Below are positions 17,304 to 27,408 of a stretch of 64,000 nt of DNA, one piece after another. The stretch is taken from assembly GCA_036504595.1 (NCBI GenBank), contig DASXUX010000108.1, forward strand, positions 116,261 to 180,260, in the 5' to 3' direction. Both the position numbers and the translations under genes were made by a program. Each line of letters starts with the position of its first letter. Within the stretch, counting starts at the first letter, position 1. The stretch comes from DASXUX01 sp036504595 (GTDB taxonomy: Bacteria; Planctomycetota; SZUA-567; H5-PLA8). The notes under the pieces are model-generated. The model saw only the letters and a program-made list of their open reading frames with translations. It searched no databases and was not told the origin of the DNA.

Positions 17304-18864
17304 GATCTTCCTCGAAAACGCCGCCGCCGGTTTGTGTGATGTACTTTCGAAGCAACTGTTTTGCCGGGCTCGCTTCATTGGCCGCCTTGTAGATCTTCAG
17401 AATGCGCCGGCACTGCGCGATGACGCCATTCTTGTCCCCCGCTTCCTCCAGGTACTGCGCTTTGCGCCAGGCGGCTTGCGGCGCCTGGTCCGGGAATGAG
17501 TTTTCGATCTCCGTGAGCGTCGTCAGCGCTTCTTTCTGTTTATTCCAGCGCTTGTAGGCATCCTGGATGCACCACAGCGTTCCCGGCGGCTTGTCGATTT
17601 CGTGATAGAGCTTGATGGCTTTCTCGTATTCACCCGTGTTCTCGCGGTAGATGCGCGCGCGTTCTTCCTTGGCGCGAATCTGCCAGGAGACGTCGGTGGC
17701 CGATTTCTCCAGGTCGTCAAGCCGCGCGATCGCTTCCGGCCATTTCTGCCTGCGCATCAGGATCTCAGCGTTCTTGAACGCCGAAAGTTGCGGCTGATTG
17801 ATGCTATCAGCGCAGAACTGCGCCTGCGTCCAGTCGCCCATCTCGCACAGCCGGTCCACCAGCCAGGAGAACTTGTTGAAGACGTCGTTCTTCGCCACTT
17901 CATCTTTTGCGGCGTCCCGCATCGTCTTCAGCCAGGCGCTCACCTCGCCGATCTGTTCGTCGCGGTCCTTCTTGTCGGCCAATCGATGCAAAAGGAAGTT
18001 GATCGTGTGATCGTAGTACGGCCAGAGCTGCCCGTCTTTTTCAAACCAGGACTTCTGGGACTTGTGCCACGCCAGGAACGCCCGCGCATCCTTGAGCTGT
18101 GCGTCTTTCTTCAGCGGACCGTAGTTGTTCTGGTCAAAAACCCCGATCGAGACTTCGTAGGCCTGCTGGGCCACCCACCGGCGATGGTTTGCATTCTCGC
18201 GGTTTTCATCATTGATCAGCCACTTTTCGTAGCCCGTATAATCGCCCTGTTGCAGATACCACGCCGTGACCGAGTTCCGCGCCTCTTTTGCCTCTTCGGG
18301 ATTCGCACGCCAAAAATCTTCGCAGACCTGCTTCCAATATTTGATTGCCTGTTCGGTCTGCTTTTGTTTCCAGTAATTTTCCGCCAGGCGCCGCAGTGCG
18401 CCCGCAGCCAGCGGATGATAGCGGAGGTTCTCGTCCTCCACCATCTGCTGCATGCATTGAAGGCCCTTCTTGGTTTCGCCGTTGTCCAGGAAGGCGATCC
18501 CTTTAAAGAACAGCGCCGCCGCAGCGTCCTCGTACTCCGTCTTGAAGTAGTCGAGCACATCGTTGTAGGCCTTGATGGCGGCGTTGCGATCCTTCGCCTG
18601 GTGCAGGCAGTAGCCGTGCATGAAACTCGTGTACGCCAGCGTGCCGGCCGACGCCGAATCCTGGAACTGAACCTTGAATTTCTCGAACTCCGCGCTGGCG
18701 GCACGGAAATCGTTGTTCTTGAAAAATGTCGCGGCCTTGTCGTACTGAGCCCGCTCGAAAACGCTCAGCTTCTTGTAGCGCTCGCCCGCCAAAGACCACG
18801 TCCATTGCGCCGTGGGAATGCGCTTCTCGCCGCCTGCCACCGACAGACAAATCAGCAGCACCAT
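17299..18864 (-). CDS. Exported TPR protein of the ExbB/ExbD block
   Basis: A protein of about 521 residues made of TPR-like helical pairs ('KAATFFKNNDFRAASAEFEK', 'CLHQAKDRNAAIKAYNDVLD', 'PEAIARLDDLEKSATDVSW'). I place the start at ATG 18864 (MVLLICLSVAGGEKR), which leaves a short hydrophobic leader. The frame stays open to ATG 19005, but that extension runs through 7-base-period arrays and is unlikely to be protein. The start is therefore uncertain. It is the middle member of three consecutive TPR genes, all exported by their leaders, and probably part of the same periplasmic assembly. Confidence 0.82.
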   Translation of the reverse strand: MVLLICLSVAGGEKRIPTAQWTWSLAGERYKKLSVFERAQYDKAATFFKNNDFRAASAEFEKFKVQFQDSASAGTLAYTSFMHGYCLHQAKDRNAAIKAYNDVLDYFKTEYEDAAAALFFKGIAFLDNGETKKGLQCMQQMVEDENLRYHPLAAGALRRLAENYWKQKQTEQAIKYWKQVCEDFWRANPEEAKEARNSVTAWYLQQGDYTGYEKWLINDENRENANHRRWVAQQAYEVSIGVFDQNNYGPLKKDAQLKDARAFLAWHKSQKSWFEKDGQLWPYYDHTINFLLHRLADKKDRDEQIGEVSAWLKTMRDAAKDEVAKNDVFNKFSWLVDRLCEMGDWTQAQFCADSINQPQLSAFKNAEILMRRQKWPEAIARLDDLEKSATDVSWQIRAKEERARIYRENTGEYEKAIKLYHEIDKPPGTLWCIQDAYKRWNKQKEALTTLTEIENSFPDQAPQAAWRKAQYLEEAGDKNGVIAQCRRILKIYKAANEASPAKQLLRKYITQTGGGVFEEDQ

Positions 18865-18870
18865 GGCTGC

Positions 18871-19031
18871 GACGAATGACGAATGATGAATGATGAATGA
18901 TGAATATTGCTTGCGACGCAAGCCAATCCCCTCATCCACCGTTCTTCTACAGGCACTCATCGACACGCTCTCCACTTTCAGGCCAAGCCGTATCACAATC
19001 CGCATTCATCATTCCGCATTCCGCATTTGCC
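18871..19031. repeat. Inverted pair of seven-base-period arrays (GATGAAT / ATTCCGC)
   Basis: Left cluster 18871-18905: five units of GAYGAAT. Right cluster 18997-19031: AATCCGC, ATTCATC, ATTCCGC twice, ATTTGCC. The right cluster is the reverse complement type of the left one, so a transcript could fold the two together around a spacer of about 91 bases. They fill the junction between the 2791-residue gene and the next TPR gene. Confidence 0.88.
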
Positions 19032-19032
19032 G

Positions 19033-22000
19033 TTACCGTTCCTTCGCCGCACTATCGTCGGTTTCGATCTGAGTGAACACTTCCTCGGTCAGACGTCCGC
19101 GCGCGATCTTCGCCCACTTGCTCTCCGGATAGTCCCACGTGATCTTCTTGAAGGTCCGGTAGGCCTGCTTGAAGTCGTTCGCCTTCGCGTACGCTTCGCC
19201 CAGCCAATACATGCCTTCCGAACGCACGTCCTTCTGGTCCTGATAGCTGGTGATCAGCAGATCGAGCGTGTCGATCGCCGACTTCCAGTCTTCGTTCTTG
19301 ATGTAGCACTGTCCCGCCAGGAACAACGTCTTGGATGCCAGTGGATGCTGCGGGCTGGACTTCTGGAACTGCGAGAAGATCTTGGCCGCGATCTTGTACT
19401 GTTTCTCCTTATAGTAGTAGTTGCCTAGGCGAATCTTCGCGTCGGCCACCAGTTCGCTGTCCGGATAGATGTAAATGACGCGCACGTAGTTTTCGCAGGC
19501 CTGGTCGAAGTTGCCCATTTTCTCCTGGCAGATGGCCATCTTGAACTGCGAGCGGACCGCATATTCCGATTCCGGCCACTGGCTGATCACGTTGGCGTAG
19601 CGGCCGATGGCTTCCTGCGGATTGCCAAGCTCCTGGGCGAGGTTCGCCAGGAGGAACTCGCCCTGAGCGACCAGCGATGTGTTCGGATAATCGCGCATCG
19701 CTTCTTCCAGAATGCGCTTGCCCTTGTCGATTTCCTCGGTGGCCTTCTCGTCCTGCTTCAGCTTGCGGTGTTCCTTGGCCATTTCGAAGAGCGCTTCGGC
19801 CATGAGGAAGCGCGTCTTCACCGCCATTTCAGGATCGCTGAAGACCTTGCTGAACGTTGCGATTTCGCCGTTTGCGCCGTAGTGGATGCGGGCCTTCTTG
19901 AGCACGTCCATGCCTTCGCCCGCCTTGAGCGTATCGTCATCATGGAAGGTAAACGTGATCTCATCGCCAAACTTCACCCGCAACGCGCCGGGCGCCGCCG
20001 GTCCTTCGCTATACTCGGGCTTGAGCGCGCCGGTGAAGATCCCTGAGTGCGGGAGCGTCTCAGTCAATTCCACATTTGTACTGCCGCCGGACGCCGCACT
20101 TACGGCAACCGTGACTTTGTCGCGATCGTTGGAAACATCTTTATCGGGATCGGTCAGCCGCAGGAAGAAGCTCTCGCCCAGGTGAATGGCGTCGATCATC
20201 ACGGAGTATGAGCTGTCCATGATCTCCAGGCGCGCATCGGACAGAAGCTTCAAGTCTTGAACAACGTACTTGCCGGTCTCTTCATCTTTCGCTTTCAGAT
20301 GCACAACGTCAGAGCCGCTCACCAGAATGGTTGGCACGTGGAAGCGGCTGTCGTCTTTCGTCGCCTCGTCACGCGTCTCGAACTCACCCAACCCAACGAC
20401 AACCAGATCGTCCACCGGATCGCCCGGGTTGCCGATTTGCAGGCGCACAACGCCCGAGAAACAGCCTTCCTGCAACATGTCCTTGGCGTTCCGCGTGAAC
20501 GGCCGCTGCACCTGGATGGGATATCCCTTGCTCGCCGAAAGCTGTTCGATCGGCGTGATGACCGTCGCAATCTCCGTGATTTTCGGTTTCCGATTCGCCT
20601 TGGCCGCAGCCTGTATTTCGCTCTCGCTGACCGCTTCGAGTTTCAATGAACTGCCGGAATTGAGCGCCTGCCGCGGGTAGATCACTTCGAAGAGAATCGG
20701 CGCGCCCACGTCGATGGCAACCGCTGGGCTCTGCGCTGCATCGGCCGCCTTCGGCTCAGCTTTTGGCGCTTCTGCCGCCTTTGTGTCTGCAGCTTTGGTC
20801 TCAGCCGCCTTCGTGTCGGCAGCTTTGGTCTCAGCGGCCTTCGTGTCAGCGGGCTTGGTTTCTGCTGGTTTGGTTGCAGCAGCTTTTGTCTCGGTTGCCT
20901 TTGTGCCCGCAGTCTTGGTATCCGTTGACGCCGCCTTCCCTGAACCCGGAACCCCGGACCCTGGACCCTTTTTCTGTTCAACGGGCGGAACCCAGTCGGG
21001 ATGCTGAGCCACAATGCGCGTCCTGAAAACTTGCAGCCCCTGGGTCTGAGCGCCGCGCATCTTCAAGCGCTCCAGTTTGGCCTTGGCTTCGGCGCTGGTG
21101 TCTTCAACGATTTCGGTGCGCGTGCGATAGACGATGATGTCCGGCTGGCTGCGCCCCGCTTCTTCGACTGAATACGTGCGCTCGAAGGGAATGCCCGGGT
21201 TGGTGTTCTCCTTGTCGAGATAACTGACGGTCAGCATGTCCCCCGTTTTCACGCCGATCGTATCCTTATCGGTCTTGTCGCCGATCTTCAGCGTCGCAAG
21301 GAAGAATCCGCTGTGCTTGCAACGACTCTCCTCTGCGGGGTTATCGGGCCACGTTTCGAGCGCCTTCATTTCCAGCGTGGCGCCGCTCGTGGTCTTGATC
21401 GTCACCGGCACCGTGTCGCGTTCGTCGGTCAAGTCGCAGTCATTGTCCTGCACAATGACCGCCAGCGTGTCGCCAACACGGCAGCGTTTGGCCGGCTGAT
21501 ACGTGATCTGCCGCGTGTTATGCTCCTGATCGTCCTTGATGACCTCATTGGCAAACATGACCGTCCCGTTGAAGAACGATGAATTGAGCTGCGCGGTCAG
21601 GACCGGGGTGTCCTCGCGAATGCGCCGCTGACTCGAATAGCTGATTTCGATGTGGTCGCCCGGCGCGACTTCCAGCACGCTCTTCTTGCCGGTAGCGCCG
21701 GCCTCCGTGCCGGTGGCTCCGACTATTACCGGCAGCACCACTTCGTCCTTCGAATTCTTGATGGTGACCGTCTGCACGCTCACGGCATTCCCTGCGAAAT
21801 CCTCGAACACCCACTTCACCTTTCGCAGCCGTTCGGGTTCGCTGAGCGTCGCGACGAAGCCATTCGGCGTCGTTTCAATGCTGCCACGGCGCAGGAACGG
21901 TTCGATCTCCGGATTCTCCTTCATCGAGAACCACGCATCCGGCAAGGGCTCGAACTCACCGGCTGCACCGGCCTTCTTGTACCCCACCGCCACCTGGGAG

Positions 22001-25000
22001 TTCTCCCAGTTGTCCTGGAGCAGAATTTCCATCCGGTGCGGGCCTTTGCTCAGGGTTTCTTTCTTCACGCGGTCAACGGTCTTGCTGTTGATGGTCCCGC
22101 CGAGAATCAGGCGCCCATCCAGGAACAGATGCGCGGTCTGCCACGTGCCCGGCGACGGCTTCTGCAGGAAGCGCAGTTCCACATCCATAGCTTCTTTGAC
22201 ATAGAAGACGCCGCTGACGCGATTGGTCATCCAACCTTGCCGCCCTTTGTACGGCGTGAGCGCGCGGTCAAAAATCGGCTGCTCAAGCTGAACATTTGTC
22301 GTCGGCTGAGTCTTCAGGAAGTTGCGAATCGCGTCGGGGTCCGGGTTCCCGCCGGCCGCGCCGGAACACATAGTCATGCGCACCGTTCCGCCGCTGCTGA
22401 CCAGGCCGGCTTGAGCGGGGAGCAGGCAGCTCTGCGGCACCAGTTCCCGCTTCTGCGTCTTGCTCGACCAGTAGAACTGCATCGTACCATCGCCTTCGCC
22501 CTGGAAGTATTCGATTTTGACGTCCACGGGCATGCCGGCCTGCATAGCGATCGTCCCACGCGCTTCCTGCGCTCCATGGGTCGTCCAGTCGTCCACCAGC
22601 AACTTGCCGCCAACCCACAGGCGGCAACCGTCGTCTGAAATGGTGTAGAACGTGTAGTTTTCGGAGTACTTCGCGGTGACGCGTCCCGTCCAGCGGCAGG
22701 TGAAGTTCTGCTGCGAGATCTTCGGCGCCGGCACTCCGCCTGGATAGTAGACCGTCGGATCGACGCGCGTGAGCGTTGGCGCGCCGCTGAAGTCGCGTGT
22801 GTTCGAGCGGTATTCGCCGGTCAGGCCCTGGCCAGACGCGACCGCCCGCTGCGGGTACGCGGCAATCTCGGCGTACTCGTCGGCCAGCATGCCCTGCAGA
22901 GAGATCGACTTGATGGCTTTCGGATCGACGGTGATGGCCACCGACTTGACCAGGTGCGAGCTCATCGTGTCCACTTCCAGCCACTTGGGCCGGACGCCAT
23001 CCGCCACGCTGTTCCATTTCTCCTGGTTGCCAGCCTTGATGATGATGCCGGGGTTCTTGCCTTCCTCTGTGTCGGAGACCGTCACACGCGGCTGCGGAAT
23101 TCCGGTCGGAATCTGTCCTCGGAAGATGCCGGTATGTTCGGCTGTCTCCTTGATCTCCACGTTTTCCATCGTGTCGCCGGAAGTCGTCTTGGCCGTTACC
23201 CGAACGACATCCGCGGCGTCCGTTAAGTCTTGCGCCAGATCGGTAATCTGAACGTAAATCGGGCTTCCCGGTCGCACCGTCCGCTCGTCGCGGCCGGTAA
23301 AGCGCACGCTTTCGACGGTTCCCTGAGCTTGCCGCTGGCGCCGGTCGTATTCGCGCTTCTCCTGCTCCTCTTCGCTGAGAATTTCGCCCGCGCTCGACAT
23401 CAGGCGCGGATCGTAGCGGACGGTCAGCGTCTTGGGCGGGTAGTTGATGGCGTGCGCCTTCTGGTATTCAGGATCGATGACGTAGCTGATCGTATCGTCG
23501 CCGCGAAGCTGCAAAATACGGTCGCCCTTGACGATCTTCCCAAGTGCCGTCGGAATGGTCGCCGAGAAAACGTCGCGTGTTCCGGCCGCTGCATGAAGAT
23601 CGATCTTCTCTTCATCACCGCCACTGCTGGTTGTGACGAGAACGCGAACAGCCTGCCCGCCCTGCGAAATCGCCAGGTTTTGGTCTTGCAGCTTCAGCGT
23701 AAGCGGCAGGCCGGGAATCGCGATCTTGCCCAGTTCGGGCGTGCCGGCTTCGACTTCCGTTGACGCCAGGCCGCCGCGGACGAGCAGGCGCAGTTCGCCT
23801 TCCAGCAGCTTGCCTTCGACGTGATCCATCTTGCGTTTGAAGACTTCCGCCAGATGCTTGCGCGCCTCTTCGTACTGCTGCTGCTCATAGGACATCTTCG
23901 CATAAAGGAAATACGCTTCGGCCTGCGTATCGACATTGTCCGAATCGACGAGGTTTTGCAGAAGTTCCTCGGCGCGCGTGTAGTCCTTTGTCAGAATCAT
24001 CAGCGCAATGAGCCGGTACTTGGCCTTGGCGCCGCTCTCGCTTTTCGAATAACGCTTATTGTTCTTCAGGCCTTCATATTCGATGCGCGCGGCCTGGAAG
24101 TTCTGCATGTCGCAGTAACAGTCGCCCTTGATCAGGATGATGCTCGCCGCGATTTCAGGGTCCAGATCGAGCTCACGCAACAGGACGGTGAAGCACATTT
24201 CCAGCGAGTCCTTCACCATCTTCTGCTTGCGCATCTGTTCGAGCGCCCACGCCACGAAGCCGGGGTCCAGTTCGGCCCAGAGCTTCTTGAACACCGGCAA
24301 CTTGGGCTGCGTCAGTTCCCAGGCCCGCGTTTCACCGCCCAGAGCCAGCGCGCGAGCCGCGGCGTGGAGCTCGTACGCCGGATCGTTCTTCTGCACGACA
24401 ACATCCGGCACGGCTCGGGCCAGTTCGGCTTTCAAGACCGCCACCTGCTTGCCGCAGTTCTCCTCCATGCGTGTGCGCTTGAGGGCCTGATCGAGGAAGA
24501 CGAAGCCAATTTCAAAGGCCTCCTTCTCCTTTATCTTCTGCACCAGCGGCTGAATCACGTCTTTGTACGTGTTGTCCCAAGTCTGGCCTTCAATCGGCAC
24601 CAGTGTGTTCGACAGCAACTGCGTGACGCGGCTCAACCGGGGCCAGTCCGCTTCCCCAATCGCGTCATACGAGGCGTAAGCGAGCGCGAACATCAGCGGC
24701 GTCGGTTTGCCTTCGTAGCGGGTGCCGTTGGCAAGCATCTGCACGAACAGCTTGCCGAGCGCGCGCGCCTGGGTCTTCACGTCTTCCGGCCATGCGGGCT
24801 GATTCTGTTGCGGGGCTTTCTGCATTTCGCAAAGGTCTTCGGCGATATCCTGATAGAGAGCCACGCTGGCCCATTCTGCGGGAGCCAGTTTCTCCAGCCG
24901 CGGTTTGAGTTCCTTGATCAGCATCGCGCAGCGGCCGCCGGTCTTCAATTCGCCAGGCTGTTCGCGCGGCATCACTCCAAGGACGCTGGCAATCGCCTGG

Positions 25001-27408
25001 ACCTGCTGAAGCGGCGTGCGCTTGGGCATGCTGGCCAGGAACGCATTCCACTGTTCGACGGCTTCCGGCCAGCGTTCGGCGCGCGTGAACTGGCCGCAGA
25101 TCATGGCTTCATAGCCGGGTTCGTACACGCCGCTCTTCTCTTCCTGAGCCAGGAAGGTCTTCCAGAGGACCTGCGTCATGGCGACCGGCGGCTTCTGCTG
25201 GTTATTGGTGCGTTGAAAGACGAATTGGCTCAGTTCGCGCGGCAGAGCTGGGTTGCCAAAGGGAAACTCTGGCCGACTGACGATCTTGCTGAGATCCTCA
25301 AAGACGACTGCGTTATCGAGCCACTGCTGGTGCGTGATATAGTAGATCGCGTTCTGAAACCCCATCTTCTCATAATAAGGAGCAAAAACGCTGGTCTTGG
25401 CATCCGCTTTTGGATTGGTTGCGGAGGCAAGGTTCGCCCATACCTGCGGATCGCCCGGGCCATCCTTTACCTGCTCAAAATAGAGCGGCAGCATGCTGTA
25501 GAGCTGATTGCTGCTGTTGTGTTCACGCACGCGCCGCGTCATGAAGTCCCAGCAGAAGCCCTTCTTCAGCCTCGGAGCCCACAGCCGCGCGGCTTTGTCG
25601 ATTTCGGTGCGGTTGTTCCATACGGCCTCGAAATGCCGGTAGCAGATCGATCCCAGCAATGTGTCTTGCAGAGCATTGCCGGTGGGCATCTCCCCCTTGT
25701 AGTCGTCGAGGAACTTCTTGCAGATCTCGTAATTCTCTTTCGGCGGGCTGTTCTGGTTAAGGTTCAACCGGCAGAGCGCCACGTGTGCGGTCATCAGCGG
25801 ATCGGAGCCGGCCTTGCCGTTCTCGTTCACATCGCTTTTCAGCTTCTGGAACGGCATCTTCGGGCCCCAGTTCTTCTTGTCCTTATCCAGCTCGTTCACG
25901 AGCTGCTTCATGGGCGCGCTGGAGCCGCCTCGGTCTTGAATGGACTGCAGGATGGCAACTTTCTCTTCGACCGTTGCGGCCTGGCTGTCGGCAAAGTGGC
26001 CTTTGACGTGCGGCCAGTTGAAGTTCCCCGGGCACGCTTCCAGGTAGGCGCGCGCGGCGGCGAGCAGTTGGTCTTTTTTGCCAAGCTGGTTGTAGGTTCC
26101 GATCAGGTTCATGTTCAGGTCGCGCACCCAGCCGCCGTCGCGGCCTTTGCTCATTTCAGCAATCAGCGCGTCGGCGTTTTCGCCTTTGGTGGCGCCCACC
26201 AACCAGGCGACTTTGTCGGCCGGCAGGCAGAAGGCGTGCTTCTTGATGAAATCGATCTGAGCGGCGGGGTCTTTAACGTACTCAAAGCCAATGTGCGAGA
26301 CGAAATGATTCATCGCGCCGAAATCGTTGGCAAAGTTCTTCGCGATGCGATCAAAGCGCGCAATCATGTCCGGGCCGGAGACGAGCTCCTTGCCCTGAAT
26401 GGCAAAGACCTGTGGCATTTCCGCCATCGGCTGCAGGTACTCGCGGTACGCGTTGATGTCCGGATCGTTCTGGTAATACTGCTCGAAGCTCAAGAAACGT
26501 TTGCCGAAGGCCAGACGTTTGCCGTCGTCGGGTACGTCGCGGATGACGTTGAAACGGCCAACCAGGTTCCAGGACATGCGAGCTTTCCACATCTCCTGAG
26601 CTTTGCAGAGCATCTCGGCGCGCACTTCGGCGGCGCACTTGTCCCAATTGAAGAGCCGGTTGACGATAAAGTTTTCGACATGAGTAATCGTGTCCGGCCG
26701 GTACTTCAGCATAATGTTGAGCGGCTTGACCCAGCGCGATTCCGGGTCCGCGCCCAGTTGCCCCTTCTCCTGCACGTCCCACAGCAGCCAATGAATCTGG
26801 CTCACCTGCGAAGGACGCTTGGCGTCGGCCATCAAGCTGTCACAGAGCGCCAGGCCTTGAGCGCTTTCGTCGCTGGCCAGCAGCGCTGCGGCGAGCTTCG
26901 CGCCCAACGCCCACGCCACGTCGCTCTTGCCAAACAGCGTGACGTACTTCTGATATTCTTCCGGATAGGCTCCGCGCGTGAGCACGTAGCGCAAGGCTTG
27001 TTCGGTCTTCTCGTCTTTGTCGCTCTTTGCTTTCACGTACGCCAGATAGCGCGACAACGCCAAACGGTCCTCGCCAGCCTGCTCGGCCAACCCAGCCCCC
27101 AGATAAACAAGCGCCGCGTCCTGGTTCTGCGTCACTTTGAGCAGCGCGGTGACACGTTGCTGCGCGGTGATGACGCGGCCGCGCGCGATGGCGGCGTCCA
27201 GCGAGATCCGGAGCGCATCGGCGGGCACATCTTTCTGCGCAAGTATCTTCTCCAGCGCCTTATCGACTTCGTCGTACTTCTTCTCGTCGAGAAGCTTCTT
27301 GGCGTCCTCGATAGGCCCAGCCATCAAATGGCCCACGCCGATCAGCAGCAAAGCGAGCAGCGCGAAGCCGCGGCCGATCAATGGAGACGGTTGGCGGGAG
27401 ATTGCCAT
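19033..27408 (-). CDS. Giant 2791-residue exported TPR / PA14 / TGIFTG protein
   Basis: First gene of the ExbB/ExbD block, with ribosome site AGGAG eight bases before ATG and a signal peptide (residues of about 1-31). TPR-like helical repeats fill roughly residues 30-1200. Beta domains follow, with 'ETAEHTGIFRG' near 1428, a PA14 domain at about 1526-1660 ('YSENYTFYTISDDGCRLWVG'), a variant 'KHSGFFLATL' near 2033 and 'ETLPHSGIFTGALKP' near 2456. Between them lies a low-complexity Thr/Lys/Ala linker (about 2158-2218). The last 260 residues return to TPR repeats of the Tol-Pal YbgF type ('GQCYIKNEDWKSAIDTLDLL', 'GEAYAKANDFKQAYRTFKKI'). PA14 suggests glycan or surface binding. I take it as the main structural subunit of an envelope apparatus; the role is inference. 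Confidence 0.88.
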   Translation of the reverse strand: MAISRQPSPLIGRGFALLALLLIGVGHLMAGPIEDAKKLLDEKKYDEVDKALEKILAQKDVPADALRISLDAAIARGRVITAQQRVTALLKVTQNQDAALVYLGAGLAEQAGEDRLALSRYLAYVKAKSDKDEKTEQALRYVLTRGAYPEEYQKYVTLFGKSDVAWALGAKLAAALLASDESAQGLALCDSLMADAKRPSQVSQIHWLLWDVQEKGQLGADPESRWVKPLNIMLKYRPDTITHVENFIVNRLFNWDKCAAEVRAEMLCKAQEMWKARMSWNLVGRFNVIRDVPDDGKRLAFGKRFLSFEQYYQNDPDINAYREYLQPMAEMPQVFAIQGKELVSGPDMIARFDRIAKNFANDFGAMNHFVSHIGFEYVKDPAAQIDFIKKHAFCLPADKVAWLVGATKGENADALIAEMSKGRDGGWVRDLNMNLIGTYNQLGKKDQLLAAARAYLEACPGNFNWPHVKGHFADSQAATVEEKVAILQSIQDRGGSSAPMKQLVNELDKDKKNWGPKMPFQKLKSDVNENGKAGSDPLMTAHVALCRLNLNQNSPPKENYEICKKFLDDYKGEMPTGNALQDTLLGSICYRHFEAVWNNRTEIDKAARLWAPRLKKGFCWDFMTRRVREHNSSNQLYSMLPLYFEQVKDGPGDPQVWANLASATNPKADAKTSVFAPYYEKMGFQNAIYYITHQQWLDNAVVFEDLSKIVSRPEFPFGNPALPRELSQFVFQRTNNQQKPPVAMTQVLWKTFLAQEEKSGVYEPGYEAMICGQFTRAERWPEAVEQWNAFLASMPKRTPLQQVQAIASVLGVMPREQPGELKTGGRCAMLIKELKPRLEKLAPAEWASVALYQDIAEDLCEMQKAPQQNQPAWPEDVKTQARALGKLFVQMLANGTRYEGKPTPLMFALAYASYDAIGEADWPRLSRVTQLLSNTLVPIEGQTWDNTYKDVIQPLVQKIKEKEAFEIGFVFLDQALKRTRMEENCGKQVAVLKAELARAVPDVVVQKNDPAYELHAAARALALGGETRAWELTQPKLPVFKKLWAELDPGFVAWALEQMRKQKMVKDSLEMCFTVLLRELDLDPEIAASIILIKGDCYCDMQNFQAARIEYEGLKNNKRYSKSESGAKAKYRLIALMILTKDYTRAEELLQNLVDSDNVDTQAEAYFLYAKMSYEQQQYEEARKHLAEVFKRKMDHVEGKLLEGELRLLVRGGLASTEVEAGTPELGKIAIPGLPLTLKLQDQNLAISQGGQAVRVLVTTSSGGDEEKIDLHAAAGTRDVFSATIPTALGKIVKGDRILQLRGDDTISYVIDPEYQKAHAINYPPKTLTVRYDPRLMSSAGEILSEEEQEKREYDRRQRQAQGTVESVRFTGRDERTVRPGSPIYVQITDLAQDLTDAADVVRVTAKTTSGDTMENVEIKETAEHTGIFRGQIPTGIPQPRVTVSDTEEGKNPGIIIKAGNQEKWNSVADGVRPKWLEVDTMSSHLVKSVAITVDPKAIKSISLQGMLADEYAEIAAYPQRAVASGQGLTGEYRSNTRDFSGAPTLTRVDPTVYYPGGVPAPKISQQNFTCRWTGRVTAKYSENYTFYTISDDGCRLWVGGKLLVDDWTTHGAQEARGTIAMQAGMPVDVKIEYFQGEGDGTMQFYWSSKTQKRELVPQSCLLPAQAGLVSSGGTVRMTMCSGAAGGNPDPDAIRNFLKTQPTTNVQLEQPIFDRALTPYKGRQGWMTNRVSGVFYVKEAMDVELRFLQKPSPGTWQTAHLFLDGRLILGGTINSKTVDRVKKETLSKGPHRMEILLQDNWENSQVAVGYKKAGAAGEFEPLPDAWFSMKENPEIEPFLRRGSIETTPNGFVATLSEPERLRKVKWVFEDFAGNAVSVQTVTIKNSKDEVVLPVIVGATGTEAGATGKKSVLEVAPGDHIEISYSSQRRIREDTPVLTAQLNSSFFNGTVMFANEVIKDDQEHNTRQITYQPAKRCRVGDTLAVIVQDNDCDLTDERDTVPVTIKTTSGATLEMKALETWPDNPAEESRCKHSGFFLATLKIGDKTDKDTIGVKTGDMLTVSYLDKENTNPGIPFERTYSVEEAGRSQPDIIVYRTRTEIVEDTSAEAKAKLERLKMRGAQTQGLQVFRTRIVAQHPDWVPPVEQKKGPGSGVPGSGKAASTDTKTAGTKATETKAAATKPAETKPADTKAAETKAADTKAAETKAADTKAAEAPKAEPKAADAAQSPAVAIDVGAPILFEVIYPRQALNSGSSLKLEAVSESEIQAAAKANRKPKITEIATVITPIEQLSASKGYPIQVQRPFTRNAKDMLQEGCFSGVVRLQIGNPGDPVDDLVVVGLGEFETRDEATKDDSRFHVPTILVSGSDVVHLKAKDEETGKYVVQDLKLLSDARLEIMDSSYSVMIDAIHLGESFFLRLTDPDKDVSNDRDKVTVAVSAASGGSTNVELTETLPHSGIFTGALKPEYSEGPAAPGALRVKFGDEITFTFHDDDTLKAGEGMDVLKKARIHYGANGEIATFSKVFSDPEMAVKTRFLMAEALFEMAKEHRKLKQDEKATEEIDKGKRILEEAMRDYPNTSLVAQGEFLLANLAQELGNPQEAIGRYANVISQWPESEYAVRSQFKMAICQEKMGNFDQACENYVRVIYIYPDSELVADAKIRLGNYYYKEKQYKIAAKIFSQFQKSSPQHPLASKTLFLAGQCYIKNEDWKSAIDTLDLLITSYQDQKDVRSEGMYWLGEAYAKANDFKQAYRTFKKITWDYPESKWAKIARGRLTEEVFTQIETDDSAAKER
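20760..20935 (-). repeat. In-gene tandem repeat encoding TKAAE/TKAAD linker
   Basis: A 15-base unit, alternating to about 30 bases, repeated along the gene and encoding TKAAE, TKAAD, TKPAE and similar. It makes a flexible, Lys/Ala-rich linker between the beta domains of the 2791-residue protein. Confidence 0.85.
21692..21713 (+). repeat. GTAGCGCCGGC hairpin repeat inside the giant TPR gene
   Basis: The core GTAGCGCCGGCCTCC and its pairing arm GTGCCGG lie in frame in the gene on the other strand and encode the short linker 'GTEAGAT' between two beta domains. Confidence 0.85.

Noticed and set aside
18865..19005. N-terminal extension of the 521-residue TPR protein
   Set aside because: The extra codons translate 7-base-period arrays (SSFIIHHSSF) and spacer sequence, so they are probably not protein, although ATG 19005 cannot be excluded.
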